Source: Chlorella sorokiniana
Lineage: Eukaryota; Chlorophyta; Trebouxiophyceae; Chlorellales; Chlorellaceae
NCBI GenBank assembly: GCA_025917655.1
Contig: CP084614.1
Location: forward strand, 2,542,001 to 2,606,000
Direction of reading: 5' to 3'
Length of the DNA: 64,000 bases
Shown here: positions 24,806 to 36,123 of the stretch, one piece after another
How positions within the stretch are numbered: the stretch's first letter is position 1
How the letters are laid out: each line of letters starts with the position of its first letter
Program-made: the position numbers and the translations under genes
Notes under the pieces: model-generated
Database searches by the model: none
Seen by the model: only the letters and a program-made list of their open reading frames with translations
What the model was told of the DNA's origin: nothing

Positions 24806-27800
24806 TCAATGGGACCGGACGTGTTGTCGCCTGCTGGCCTTGAGGGCGCCCGGCTGGGTGGCATCACGGCTGGCCTGCGCCCTCCGCCTGCGGGGGCGCC
24901 GGCGCCGCGGCCTCTGGCAGCGGCAGGTAGGTGCCGCGTGAGGGGGCGGCCGCAGCTGGGTGAAGTCTGGGGAGCCGCCGTCTCGGAAGTCGCTGTACAG
25001 GTCATCTGCAGCAGCATGTGGCAGGCAGGGTAGGCATGACGCTTTATTACCAACCCACGTTGGCACACGTACCGGAAAGCAGAAGGCTGAGCCATGGGCC
25101 GGCTGCAGCCACAAGCGCTGGCCTGAAAATTGCTTTGTTTCAAAGTCCGAAGTGCTCCCAGCTTGCCTGAGAAATCGTGGGTGCGGCGGCGGCGGGAAGG
25201 CGGTCAGCCACGGCATGTACCGCCCGCTCCACCTACAAGCGGAGCGGTACACGCTAGCTCTTGCGCAGCGCAGCGCCGCAGCGGCTGCAAGACTGTGGGT
25301 CAAGGGAGCGGAGCGCGCTGCACAGACCGCCTGTAAGACCGTATGCACACATGGGCAGCTCGCCTGTGGGAAGCGGTCGTAGATGCGGTCGCGGAAGGCA
25401 GCCACCCCTGCGGCCGCCGCCGCCACCACGCCCAAAACCAGGATGGCCACTGCCCAGCCGCCGTGGCCGCCGCCCCTGGAGGCGGCGCCGCTGGCCTTGG
25501 GGTCCGCGGATGGCGGCGGGTCTGGGGGTAGAAGGGGCGTCGCCTCCGCCGCCGCCGGGCTTGGAGTGGGGTTTACGGGCCGAGCGCTGCCGCCGTTGGT
25601 GCACACAGAAGGGCTGGTCTTGGTGCAGCTCCAGCCGGGCTCAACCTGCACGTGTGCGGCGCCGCATACGGCACTGAGAGGACACGCGAGGGCAAGCTTT
25701 GCTGGCGATTGCCTGGGCAGGCGATGGCGGCAAGTGCAGGGCATGCCTTGCTGGCGGCTGCTGCACAGGCTGGGATCCCTTGCACTGCAACAGTAGTACT
25801 TCCAGAAGAGGCCCACCTTGCACTCTGCAGAGCATCCGTCGCCGCCGCCGGGATTGCCGTCGTCACACTCCTCCAGCCCTTCCAGCAGGCCTGCGGGCGG
25901 CAGCTTGGGGAACAAGCTTGATAAGAGACAGCTGGCCCAGCGGGGAAGCGCTCGCTGAACAGCGGAGGCAGGGCACGGCAGGAAGAGGGTTGCCGGTCAC
26001 ACACCCTGCCCTGCTGCCGCGCAGGACAAGCAAGCCCACCGTCCCTGTGGGCCAGGCATCCAAACCGGCACAGGAGTAATGCAACAGCAGAACTGCCCCC
26101 TCCCGCCCCCAGCCCACCGTTGCCGCACACGCTGAGCCAGCGCACCACCTCCCAGCGCGGCGTCTCGGCGGCAGTCAGGTCGTGGCCGCGCCCGAGATGT
26201 CGTGCACCCGCCAGCCCTGCCCCTCATCGAAGTTCCTGCAAATCGCAAAAGGGGGGCACGCGCAAGGAGAGTCGCCTTTAGGCTTCCGTGAGAAGCTTCC
26301 ATGGCACTGGGCACCGCTTTCGGTGGCATGGGGTCCAGGAGGCTGGGGCCAGGAGGCGAGATGGTTGGAGGGCCTTTGAGGGCGCCACACACACAGCACA
26401 AACTCGTGTCGAACAAGACTTGTCTGGAACAAGGCAAGACAGAGCGGTACAGGCCCACCAGTAGGCCACCAGGTCGGGGTCGTGTGGGTCCACGCCGGCC
26501 TCCCCGCCCGCTCCCCCGTCACGCCGCGTTGGAATAAGCTGCCCCGCATGCCGTCCTGGATCTGCGCAAAGGGAGTGGGGAAGGAAAGGGGGGGGAGGGG
26601 GCACGCTTGAGAGGAGGAGTCCAGGGGGATACCCCTTGCAGGCACGATTGCAGTAGTTTTGTGCACCTCTCGCCGCCAAAGTGCCCGACAGCAAAAGGTT
26701 CAGCTTCACACGGCCAGCAGGACAGGCAGCGGCGACTGACGGATGCCACCGCCTGCTGCCAGCTGGCTCTGGGATGCTCAGGGCCAGCAATTTGCCGCAC
26801 CTGCTGCTGGTTGCGTGCGCGGCGCCACAGCCGCATCTCGTCGATGAGGCCGAAGAAGTCCTGCGGGCACAGCAGGCGCGGCCAGGCTAGCTGCGTGATG
26901 CTAGCAACAAAGCAAGCTCCAGCTTCTTTGCTTTTTGCACACTGTTTGGCTATTGACATCCAATTGTCGATGTTCATCGACAGGTGTGCTGCACACTGAG
27001 CCCTCTCCCCCTGCTCCCTGGACCACCCACATGCGCCCCCCCCACCCACCCCCCCACCCCCACCCCCACCCAACCCCCCAACCCCCACCTGCGCCCCGTA
27101 CTCCTGCTCCAAGCCGCTCTGGGTGTCCCCCGCAGCCCCCGCCGCGGAGTCGAAGCAGCCGCCCTCGCAGTCCTGCTCCCGCCCCACCACCAGCGTGCCG
27201 CCCGACGGGATGGCCTTGCCGCGCCCGCGCACCACAGACCACACCTGGGTGGCAGGAGGGGCGAGCGTCATGCAGGTGTGGAAACGGGGTGGCAGAGCGG
27301 GTAGTCGAGTGGGGCGGGATGGGTTGTCCCGGAGGTGGAATGGGTGCATGGTAGAGGGGTGTCTGCCAGGTCGGCGTGTTGAAGGCGACGCGTTCGGGGT
27401 TCATGCCTCCCGCACCGTCCCAGACAGCTCCAAATGGCATGGTCAAGCCGCTGCAAATGGCATGGTGGAGCCGTTGCCACAGCCGCTCACCTCCCTGCCG
27501 TTGTCGTACAGCTTGACCTGGCCGTCTGACGAGCGCCAGCTCACCGCCACGTGGTGCCAGCGGCCGTCGGTGGATCCCACGCCGCTCAGGTGGTCCGACA
27601 GGCCGCCCTCATCTTCCATCACAGACACCTTAATGGCACGTGGATATGGGGGCGAGTCAAAACTTGTCGTATGCCTGGGCAGCAAAAGGCCTCAGGGCAA
27701 TGCAAATGATGAGGCTGGACAGGCTGGTGCAAGGGCAGCCGGGAGTCGAAAGGGCACATCAGGCAGCGCCGCAGCGGCGGGCCGTGGGTGCGCACCCCCA

Positions 27801-30800
27801 GCTGTTGTAGTTGAAGAGCAGGAATGAGTTGTCTGAAGCCTCAGGGTGAAACAAGAGGGCAGTCAAACAGCTGTGTTTTTGAGCAGCAAGGCACCACGCG
27901 CATCGTTTCGAAGAGCTGCCCTTTGAAGCAGGCGCTCACGGCACGCCATGCAGGCGCAGCGTGCACAGCCTCCCACCTGACTTGGCGTAGGTGCTGCCCC
28001 CGCAGCGTAGCTGAACGGCACTCCCTTGCGGCAGGTGTCTGCAGGGGGCGTCGGGAATGGCTCGCTTGAATGATAACTGTGAGATATGTGCCTGTCGGCA
28101 GCACAGAGGCAAGCATGTGTGTTCTGGCCCTGCGGTTCCCTGATCATAACTCAAGCCTCCCATGTGGCCCACTCTCCTCCACTACCGCCCTCTGCCCGTG
28201 GGCCATGTGCCAGCGATACTTGCAAGGAGCGGTGAGGCAGCCATGCAGTGCCCCACCGGTGCTCATCATCCAGAACTCCAGCGTAAGCTCATCCGATGGG
28301 AAGTCTTTGAAGTCCTTCAGGATTAAGACCTGGTGGAAGAAAGGGGGAGGGCATGCAAGCGGAGGGAGATAAAAAGTAATGGTGCTGGCTAGCAGAACGA
28401 CTCTGCTAGCACCTCTCCCCTGCCGGCCCCAGAGCAGTTTCCAACAGCGCCCGAGTATGCATCTCGCTTTGCGACGGCACATGCGACTGGGTGATTGAAT
28501 CGCGCACCCCCTTTGCCAGCCCACCTGCTGGTCCGACAGGAACATGGCATGGCCGGCAGCCCCGGGGTGGGCGGCGCCACCGGCTTGCCGTCAGGCTGGG
28601 CCAGCGGTGCGGTGCTGTACACCCAGGACGGAGCGTCGGCGCCGAGGTACAGCTGGTTGGCGGCACCTGCGGGGCCCTCCCCCATGATCCTGGTCTGCGA
28701 GGCGGATGGGTGATTGTGGGGGTGTGGGTGGGTGAGTGTGTGTGTGTGTGTGAATGGCTGAATGAGTTTTGTGTGTGTGTGTGGGGTGGGGGTGGGGGTT
28801 GGGGTGGGGGGTTGGGGTGGGGTGGGGGGCCTGAGCGGATGGGATTGAATGAAACTAGGTGCGTGTGGCAGCCCCCTGCACCGGCTGCCCTAAAATCGCA
28901 GCCAGGCATGCGGTAGGGGTTACAGGCAGGCAAGCGATGCGGGAGCAGTGGCCTGCCTGCACCTGTACCGCTTCCGGGATGCAGCTTCAGGGGAGCCAGA
29001 CCAGGGGGATTGCAGCGGGCAGGCAGAGAGAGGTGCCCCTCCGGCGAACCCACCTGGCGGTCCTCGTCCCGCACCAGCTTCTCCGGCTCAAAGCTGTACC
29101 GCGCCACCAGACCCTGGCTGTGCTTCGGCTCCTCCTCATACATGCCAGCTGTCACCTCGTCTCTGCAGAGCAGGGAGAGAAGGCAAAGGAGTCGTGGGCT
29201 GGCTTTCAGCGGCGGCGGCAGCCCTTGCGGGGTTTTGCCGAGCATGGCAGGCCGCGAGTGGATGCTCTGCAGTGCCCTGCCTGCACAAGTGTGCTGATGG
29301 ATATGCTCAGCGGTTTGTGCTGAAGCGCAGCGGCTGATAGAGGGTGCGGCAGGCCTCCACCACTAGGTGGAGGAGGCGCTGCGCCCAACCAAACAGCAGG
29401 CGCAGCAAGGCACTCTCAAGAGCTTGAAAGGTGCAGTTGCCAACTCTGCCCTGGGTTGACAACTCGCCCCTTCAACCCTCAACCCTCAACCCTCACCCCC
29501 ACACCTGCTCAGCACTCGGTTCCACACCCGCAGGTTGGCGAGCTCGCCCGGAGAGAGTCCTCAGGGCTAAAGCAGCCGCCTGCGCGGGGCCAGAGCGGGA
29601 GCGTGGGCCTCGAGCTTGCAGGTGGTCAGCAAGCAAAGTGCCGTGTTGCCTCAGGGGGCGTGCGGCCGTCGGTGGGCCACATGTGACCGGGCAGGAAGCG
29701 GGCCTGCAGCAGGCGGGCAGTCCAGGCGCAGAGCTGCCGGCCTGCCCACCGTAGCAGTCCTGGCTCTGCCCCAGCACCAGGGAGCCGTTGGCGGCTCGGG
29801 TGGTGCGGGCAGCAATGCGCGGGTCCACGCCGCCGCGGGAGGGCGCCTTCACCTGCAGATTTCCTTGCCACAAAATCAGCCCGAGCCAAATAGGCTGCAA
29901 GGAGGGCTGAAAGGGGATGAGCCAAATAGGCTCTTCATCTTTCGTGGCCTCCTGCTGTTGGGAATCGTCCGCTGGGGCAGCTGAGGATGCAAGCGCATTG
30001 ATGACGGCAAGCGGGCAGCACAATGTGCACATCGATGCCTCCAGCAGAAGCAAGTTGCTGCCCCGATCAGCGTAGCCCGCCAAGACGCACACCACTTGCC
30101 TGCATCTGACCAGCGCGGGAGGCCCAGAAGGGCGTTTGAGGCTTGCCGTCGAAGTACAGCTTCACCTCGCCGCTGTCCCAGGCCCAGCTGACTGCGACGT
30201 GGTGCCAGGCGTCGTCCACCCTGCATGCATGCGAACAGCTAAGGTGTGGTTGGTGGTAGCACGAGCATGCTGCACTCCAGAGCTCTCAAAGCTGCTCGCG
30301 GCCGCTCCCTGCTTGTGGCGATGCCTGCCCGACTTGCAGGAAGGCGCTGGAGAGTGCGAAGCCTGGTGGACTGCAGGCAGGAGAGGCAGGGTCCGCCCAC
30401 CAGCCAGTGGCAAAGTCCAGCCAGTGGTCGTATCGCTTGCCGTTACCCTCGCGGTTGGCGTTTATGTGCACCGACAGGGAGCCGCGGGTGGAGAAGCTCT
30501 CGTAGTCCAGCCAGTGGGAGCCCTGTGTGGGTGGGTGGGTGTGGGTGGGTGGGGTGGGTGGGTGGGTGGGGGTGGGGGGTGGGGGGTGGGGGGGGGGGGG
30601 GGGGGTGGGGGGGTGGGGGTGGGGGGTGGGGGGTGGGTGGGTGGGGGAGGGCGGGCGGCGGGGGAAGTGAGGGAGGGCGGGCGGCGGGGGGGAAGTGAGG
30701 GAGGGCGGGGGAGGAAGGGAAGATGGGTGGGTGGGGTTTGGGGGCAGGGGGTGCACTCGGCGGGCAACAGGATAGGCAGCCACCACGGGCATGATTGCGC

Positions 30801-33800
30801 TGTTGCAGGGTGCAGCACCAGCAGCTGCAGCAATGCATCGACCCAGCGGGGTAGTAAATGCGGGAAAATCTGCCAGCAACAGGCAGACCCCCGCCGCGAG
30901 AGGAGCCTGCCTCATTGCCGAAGGTGCGGCACATTTGCGGTACCGCAGCGGTACAGCCCCACTCACCCTGTACTCCTTCATGTACTTCTCGATCAGGATG
31001 GCATCGGCCAGGAACACGGTGGGGGCCAGCGAGTCTGCACGCAGCCAGGCACACGCGGTGAAGGGAGCAGGTAGTGGCCAGAGGATGGTGCGCTGTCCCA
31101 GCCAGCAAGTCAGTCAGAACGCTCCCCACTGCCTCTGGGTTCCCGCAGGCACCCTCCTGCTGTCCTTGCATGAAGCAGTGGCTCATTCCATCGTCCAAAG
31201 GGGTTTAAACCAGCTGCCCACGCTCACCCTCGTCGCGGATGAAGGTGGCGAACGAAACGAACTCGGAGTTCACTTCGGCGGTGCCATTCCTGGAGGAGAA
31301 GGCCGGCGTGCGAGCCCAGAACTCGATCGTCAGGTCCCTGCATGGGGACAGGCGGGCCAGAAAGGGTTAGAAGGGCAGCAGACACACACTGCAGTGGATC
31401 ACTGCCCGTTCCAGTCGCAGCGCAGGCAGTGCAGCAGCCGCATGGCAGCCTCAGCGGCTGAGGGCGGATGTGCGCCACATGTGAGCCGCCCGGGCGGCTC
31501 GCCCCACGGCAAGCGGCGGCTCACTTCTCAGGCATCCCTGCCCAGCCCTGGTTCATGGCAAAGTTGTTGTGGAAGGCGAGGGCGCCGGTTTCAAGCCGCT
31601 TGCCGTTCTGCAGAGCGGGCAGGGGGATGCAGGGGCTCATGATGCACCGCCATGTTGCAGCTGCGGCAGCGGCGGCAGGCGCCCCTGGCCTCCCCCGCCC
31701 GTGCTCTGCCGCAGCAGCGCGGGCGCGCGGGCGCCTCTTGTCCCAGCCTCCCCCGTGCAAGCTTGGCCAGTTGCAAAGGCAGGCAGCAAGCAGCGCACGC
31801 GCAGCAAGCTTCAGCGGGTGCCCACCCGTTCTATGGTCTGCAGGCTGGCGGTGGGCAGGATGATGAGGGGCAGGTGGTTGCCCCGCCCGAGGAGTCGCGC
31901 GCCACGGCTGTCTCCCGCAGCAGCCCGTTGGCCTCCGGGTCGTTGAACTGCCAGTAGGCGGCGAGGTCCTGCAGGGGCATAAACGGTGAGTGGCGCTGGG
32001 CACCTGCCCGTGGCATAAGATGTGTGGAGTGTGTGTGTGGGTGTATGTGTCCGGCGAACGGCCTGGAATACTAATCTCATCTCTCTCCAGAACGCTGCCA
32101 CACGACGATAAGTGCAGCACAGCACACATTGTGCAGCTTCGTTTTCAAACTGGCAAGCGTCCGCCCCCTGCCGCTCACCGGGTGGTTCTCCAGGCCGCTG
32201 CCAGCCCGCATGTGGGCCAGGATCTCCGCCTGGGTGCGGGCGGTACGCCACAGCCGTACCTCGTCCATCAGCCCGTGGTAGCTCTGGCTCCTGCGGCGGC
32301 GACATGCAAGTGCAGGAAATGGGTGGGCTGCGTGAGATGCAGACTTTTCATGAGCGGCAGGCAACCCCTGGACAGCACAGCGCAGGAAAGCTTGAAACGA
32401 GCAGTGCGCTCGGCGCGGAGGTGCGACTTGGCTTGGGCTGGCAGATGAGCCAGCTTTTCCGTGCAGGCTGCTGCTGAGGATGCCGTCAGCGCACCCCCTG
32501 TGACAGCACATCGTTTATGCTGCCTCGAGCCTGTGGCTGCGCTGCTAGAGCCGCTGCTGCTGCGCCCCTGCTTGCCTGTCGCCGCAGCCGCCGTAGCAGT
32601 CCTGCTCCGAGCCCAGCATGAGGGCGCCCCCGGGCATCAGCGGCCGCGTCTTGTGCGTGACGGCGGAGGCCATCAGCAGGCCATCCCAGTAGATCTGTGT
32701 GAGGAAAGTGGGCGGGCGGCGTCTGCAGCTGAGCTGTGAGCGAGGGAGGCTGCCGCCGGCTGCTCTGTGTCACAGCGCTGCTGCGCACCAACGCCGAAGA
32801 GCCGCCCGCGTGGCTCCCCTGCATGTGTCAAGGCTGAGGCTGTCTTTCTTCTCTTGCAGATTGGCACCGGCCCCCAAACCTGCGTCAGCCCGTCCTTGGC
32901 CCCGTCCCAGGTCACCGCCAGGTGGTGCCACGCCCCGTCTCGGCTCACGAAGCTGGGCAGCTTGTCAGAGTGGTTGAAGGCGGCCATGCAGGAGGACCGG
33001 CTGGGGTCGGGCCACAGGTCGCTGCGAGGGATCACAAAGTTGGGCCCACACGCATCCATTTAGGGGCGAGCGAGGGAAGGGGAAGGAGCACGGCGCTGGC
33101 GCTGCAAGGTCGAGTGCCGGGCGGGCAGCTTTCCAGCCCAGCCGCCCCCGCCCCATGACGCAAACACGTGCAGGCCCGGAGCTCCCCTGCCCTGCCGCTT
33201 TCGCGTCCCTCACATGTACTCAAAGTCGTGGCAGGCCACCAGCTGAGCGGGGTTGAAGATGACGAAGTGGTTGGCGTCGGCGGTGCGCTGGTGGTCGTCG
33301 GCGCCCGGCGGCGAGCGCGTGGCGTACGAAAAGATGGCAGAGGAGTGGCAGTAGTCTGTGGTGGACAGCCAGGCCTCAAATGTGAAGGCGTCTGGGGCTG
33401 CGGGCAGACAAGGGGTTCGATGGGCGAGGGGTCAGACGGGGCGTTGCAGCGCCCCAATTGGTGGGCAGGGCGGCTGCAGGAGGCTTGTAAAGCAGGCAGG
33501 CCCCGGCTGCTGATGCCGAACCCTCGACGGATTCTGGCAGCGCACATGCCTACACAAACACCACGCCTTTTCCTCAATGTTTCTTTCTAAATGTTTCTTT
33601 CAGAGCACTCACCTAGGTCCTTGAAGCCCTCTATCAGCACTCCGTGGTCTCTGAACAGCAGGGCATGCCCCGCACCACCCGGGCGCGACACGTCGGCGGC
33701 GGCGCTCGCCAGCAGGCCTGTGCGGCGGGGGAGGAACATGGTTGCCGTGCCTGGTTTGCCTGGCATGCAGCTCGCCAGGACCTTAACACTGAGCAGCGAT

Positions 33801-33898
33801 TAGAGGAAGAAGTCGTGGCCAGCCGAGGGCTTGGCAGACTCACCCAGCCAGAAGAAGACTGGGAGGGGCCACAGCCTCCTCATGCAGGCTGCTGTCAT
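24806..33898 (-). CDS. Large LamG-repeat, DUF4215 single-pass surface protein
   Basis: A long gene of some 25 small exons. ATG 33898 starts a signal peptide (MTAACMRRLWPLPVFFWLG). Three or four concanavalin/LamG-like modules follow, recognised by recurring cues: AFTFEAWLSTTDYC (about 33380), DGAWHHLAVTWDGA (about 32930), MLGSEQDCYGGCG (about 32610), GLMDEVRLWRTARTQAEI (about 32260); LTIEFWARTPAFSSRNG (about 31310), DAWHHVAVSWAWDSGEVK (about 30200), LVLGQSQDCYGG (about 29780); LTLEFWMMSTGG (about 28290), RWHHVAVSWRSSDGQVK (about 27560), VVGREQDCEGGC (about 27200), GLIDEMRLWRRARNQQQV (about 26850). Then comes a DUF4215/Myxo Cys-rich motif (ECDDGNPGGGDGCSAEC, about 25870), a Pro/Ser linker, a transmembrane helix (WAVAILVLGVVAAAAAG, about 25450) and a short tail. 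LamG folds usually bind glycans or proteins, so an extracellular adhesion or sensing role is inferred. The tail frame changes at a G5 run (24942), so the stop could be at 24864 instead of 24806. Confidence 0.75.
27021..27092. repeat. C-rich/G-rich low-complexity intron tract
   Basis: A run of C8, C7 and CCCAC repeats on the plus strand, inside an intron of the minus-strand LamG gene. The transcript is therefore G-rich just after the donor, with G-runs spaced to allow G-quadruplex folding. Confidence 0.85.
28721..28836. repeat. (TG)n plus G-rich low-complexity intron tract
   Basis: GTGTGT repeats grade into GGGGTGGGG repeats on the plus strand. In the minus-strand LamG transcript this becomes a C-rich stretch upstream of the exon encoding GEGPAGAANQLYLG, acting as an extended polypyrimidine tract. 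Confidence 0.85.
30524..30730. repeat. Long poly-G/GGGTGG tract in a LamG-gene intron
   Basis: About 200 bp of almost pure G and GGGT repeats, including a G run of 15 or more near 30590-30605. It ends next to the acceptor of the exon encoding SHWLDYESFSTRG. The minus-strand transcript reads it as a very long C/CCCA polypyrimidine tract. The plus strand has strong G-quadruplex potential, and such tracts are hard to sequence, so its length may be unreliable. Confidence 0.9.
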
Positions 33899-34256
33899 CT
33901 TGGAGGGATGCAGCAGCCAGGCCAAGGCTTGTGGTGGGGTGAGACAACTTCTGGGCCGTAAGTCACGACACACAGACACCCTCAAGCCCTCTGAAGTTCC
34001 CGTGAGCCTCGAGCAGACAATGTCAGCGAGGCCATGGGCCCCTGGACAGCCCAACTCATGCAACACTGTACGGCGGCAGCAGGTGGAAAGATGGATGGGC
34101 GGATTGCCACGGGCTGGAGCATGCTTAAGCAAGAACGTGTCCCGAGTTTGCAATCAACCACCCATTACATATTTTCGGGATCCCCGCTTCGCAACAAGCG
34201 CCGGTCTGGGAACATCTGCCTGCCGGACTCTTGGTTTGGTGCATTTGGTGGGCGTA
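33899..34256. promoter_or_regulatory. Divergent spacer (LamG gene / RRP41)
   Basis: The two start codons, on opposite strands, are 358 bp apart, so both promoters lie here. AT content is raised at 34130-34190. No specific element could be identified. Confidence 0.4.
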
Positions 34257-35731
34257 ATGGAGTTCATTTCTCCGGAAGGACTGCGACTAGATGGCAGGTG
34301 CGTCGCTCCAATCCGCTTTGCGAGGTTTGGGCAATTGCGCAAGAGTGCAGCTTGGCATGGCAGGCCCGCGTCCTTGAAACGGACTAAGATACGCAATCTG
34401 TGTGCTGCTTGGTCACCCCAGCGCGCCCTGGCGCTGGCCGCTCAGCTCTCAAGTGCCGCCGCCGCCGCTGCCGCCTGCCGCCGTTCCATCCAGCGGCACC
34501 CCATGCTCACGCCCTTTCACTGCGTTGCTTCCCACCCCAGGCGGCCCAAGGAGCTGCGCCAGATGCGAGCAGAGGTGGGGGTTCTGTCCTCGGCCGCCGG
34601 CTCTGCCATTTTCGAGATGGGCAACACAAAGGTGCTGGCGGCGGTGTTTGGTCCGAAGCCTGTGGACAACCGCAGCGAAGAAGATGAAAAGAAAGCCATC
34701 GTCAAGTGCGAGTACGCCATGGCTGTGTTCAGCACGGGTGAGAGCAGGGCGTGGGACGGTGGGGGTGGCACACGGGTGCAGCTGTTCCCGCTGCCAGAGC
34801 GGGCGCAGGCTGGCCAGCAGCGCGCCCGCGGGAAAGCGTGCAGCGAGCAGCCTGCGTCTCTGGCTCCGTAAGGCCCCCCTCCTCGGCCACTGCCCCTCCC
34901 ACCATATGGCCTCTGCCGTGCCCTTCCACTGCCTGCAGGCGAGCGGCGGCGGCGCGGCAAGGCGGATCGGCGGGCCACCGAGATCGGCATGGCCATCCGC
35001 AACACGATGGAGCAGACGATCCTCACGCACCTCCTGCCGCGCACCCAGATAGACATCTACGTGCAGGTGGGCCCTTATCAGATTGCCTTGGGGGCAACTT
35101 TGAGGGCAAGGCATCACTGTGCTGTGTTTTGATAAGTGACTGATGTGTCGGCAGCACGCGGCAGACCTGCCGCTGGCCAACAGGAGGGTGCCGGCGGTTC
35201 CGGCTCAGGCCCCTCCAGGCTTGGGCCGCCTGCCGCCAGCCCCCCACTCACGGCGCGCGCAACTCACTTACTTCCCCGTTTTCCGTTTCGCAGGTGCTGC
35301 AGGCCGACGGCGGCACCCGCTGTGCGTGCATCAACGCGGCGTGCATGGCGGCGGCGGCGGCCTCCATCCCCATGCGCGACCTGGTGGCTTCCTGCGCGGC
35401 GGGCTACCTGGAAGGCACCGCCCTGCTGGACCTGAACTACATGGAAGATTCCGGGGGCGGCCCGGACGTGGCGGTGGCCATCCACCCCAACTGGGGCGAC
35501 CGCGTCGTGCTGCTGCAGCAGGACAGCCGCACGGCGGTGGAGGCGTTCGAGGAGGTGCTGCAGCTGGCGGTGGCGGGCTGCCGCGCAGTAGCGGCCTTCA
35601 TGCGGGAGCGGCTGCTGCAGTACACGCAGGCGCTGGGCGACGCGCGGCAAGCAGGGGAGGAGGAGCTGCGGCAGGCTGCCGAGGCGGAGGAGGGAGAGGA
35701 GGACGACATCGACGATGGGGGCGCCTACTGA
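34257..35731 (+). CDS. RRP41: Exosome core subunit RRP41 (RNase PH family)
   Basis: Four exons (34257-34297, 34541-34737, 34939-35066, 35294-35731) join in frame to 267 aa. The start MEFISPEGLRLDGRRPKELR is classic for Rrp41/EXOSC4. Other family stretches are GSAIFEMGNTKVLAAVFGP, GMAIRNTMEQTILTHLLPR, VLQADGGTRCACINAA and LDLNYMEDSGGGPDVAVA. Rrp41 forms the six-member RNase PH ring of the RNA exosome, which trims and degrades RNA 3'-5' in nucleus and cytosol. Plant Rrp41 keeps phosphorolytic activity; the acidic EDSGGGPD segment expected at that active site is present here, so activity is plausible but inferred. The C-terminus adds an acidic tail (AEEGEEDDIDDGG). No irregularity seen. Confidence 0.96.
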
Positions 35732-36123
35732 CTGGCAGGGCAGCTCAGCACCGCTCTGCAGCCCGTGCCCAGCCCTGCTGCCCCGCTGGCCGGCCGACGT
35801 GCGCGCGGCCTTGCTCATGCCACTCCGGACGCCGTAAATAACTTTGCTGTGCGCTATGCTGCCTGCCGCTGTCCTCTTGTGTCGCAGCTGGCATGCCACC
35901 CTGCGTTTGGTCGCCCTTGATTCAGCAAAGACCCCTTTTTGACTGACCGCACTGCTACATGTCTTCGACCTTTCACATCAATCCACCCTTTCCACGACTT
36001 TCCAACGCTGCAACGCTGCGCACCCGCAACACCCCGCTCAGCCACAGCAGCAAGGGCGCCGGCTGCCGCCACGGCTGCGTGTTAGTCACGTCACCACTGC
36101 AGCAGATCCCCCGCCGCCGTTCC
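35732..36123. other. Convergent 3' intergenic region
   Basis: RRP41 (plus) and the PGYxG-motif gene (minus) converge. The segment contains GTAAATAA near 35835 and CATTTTTGAC-type AT-rich bits near 35930, plausible for 3' ends. No gene recognised. Confidence 0.4.

Noticed and set aside
30443-31198. 251-codon Pro/His-rich minus-strand frame
   Set aside because: It is a translation of the CCCACC intron tract between LamG exons, not a protein.
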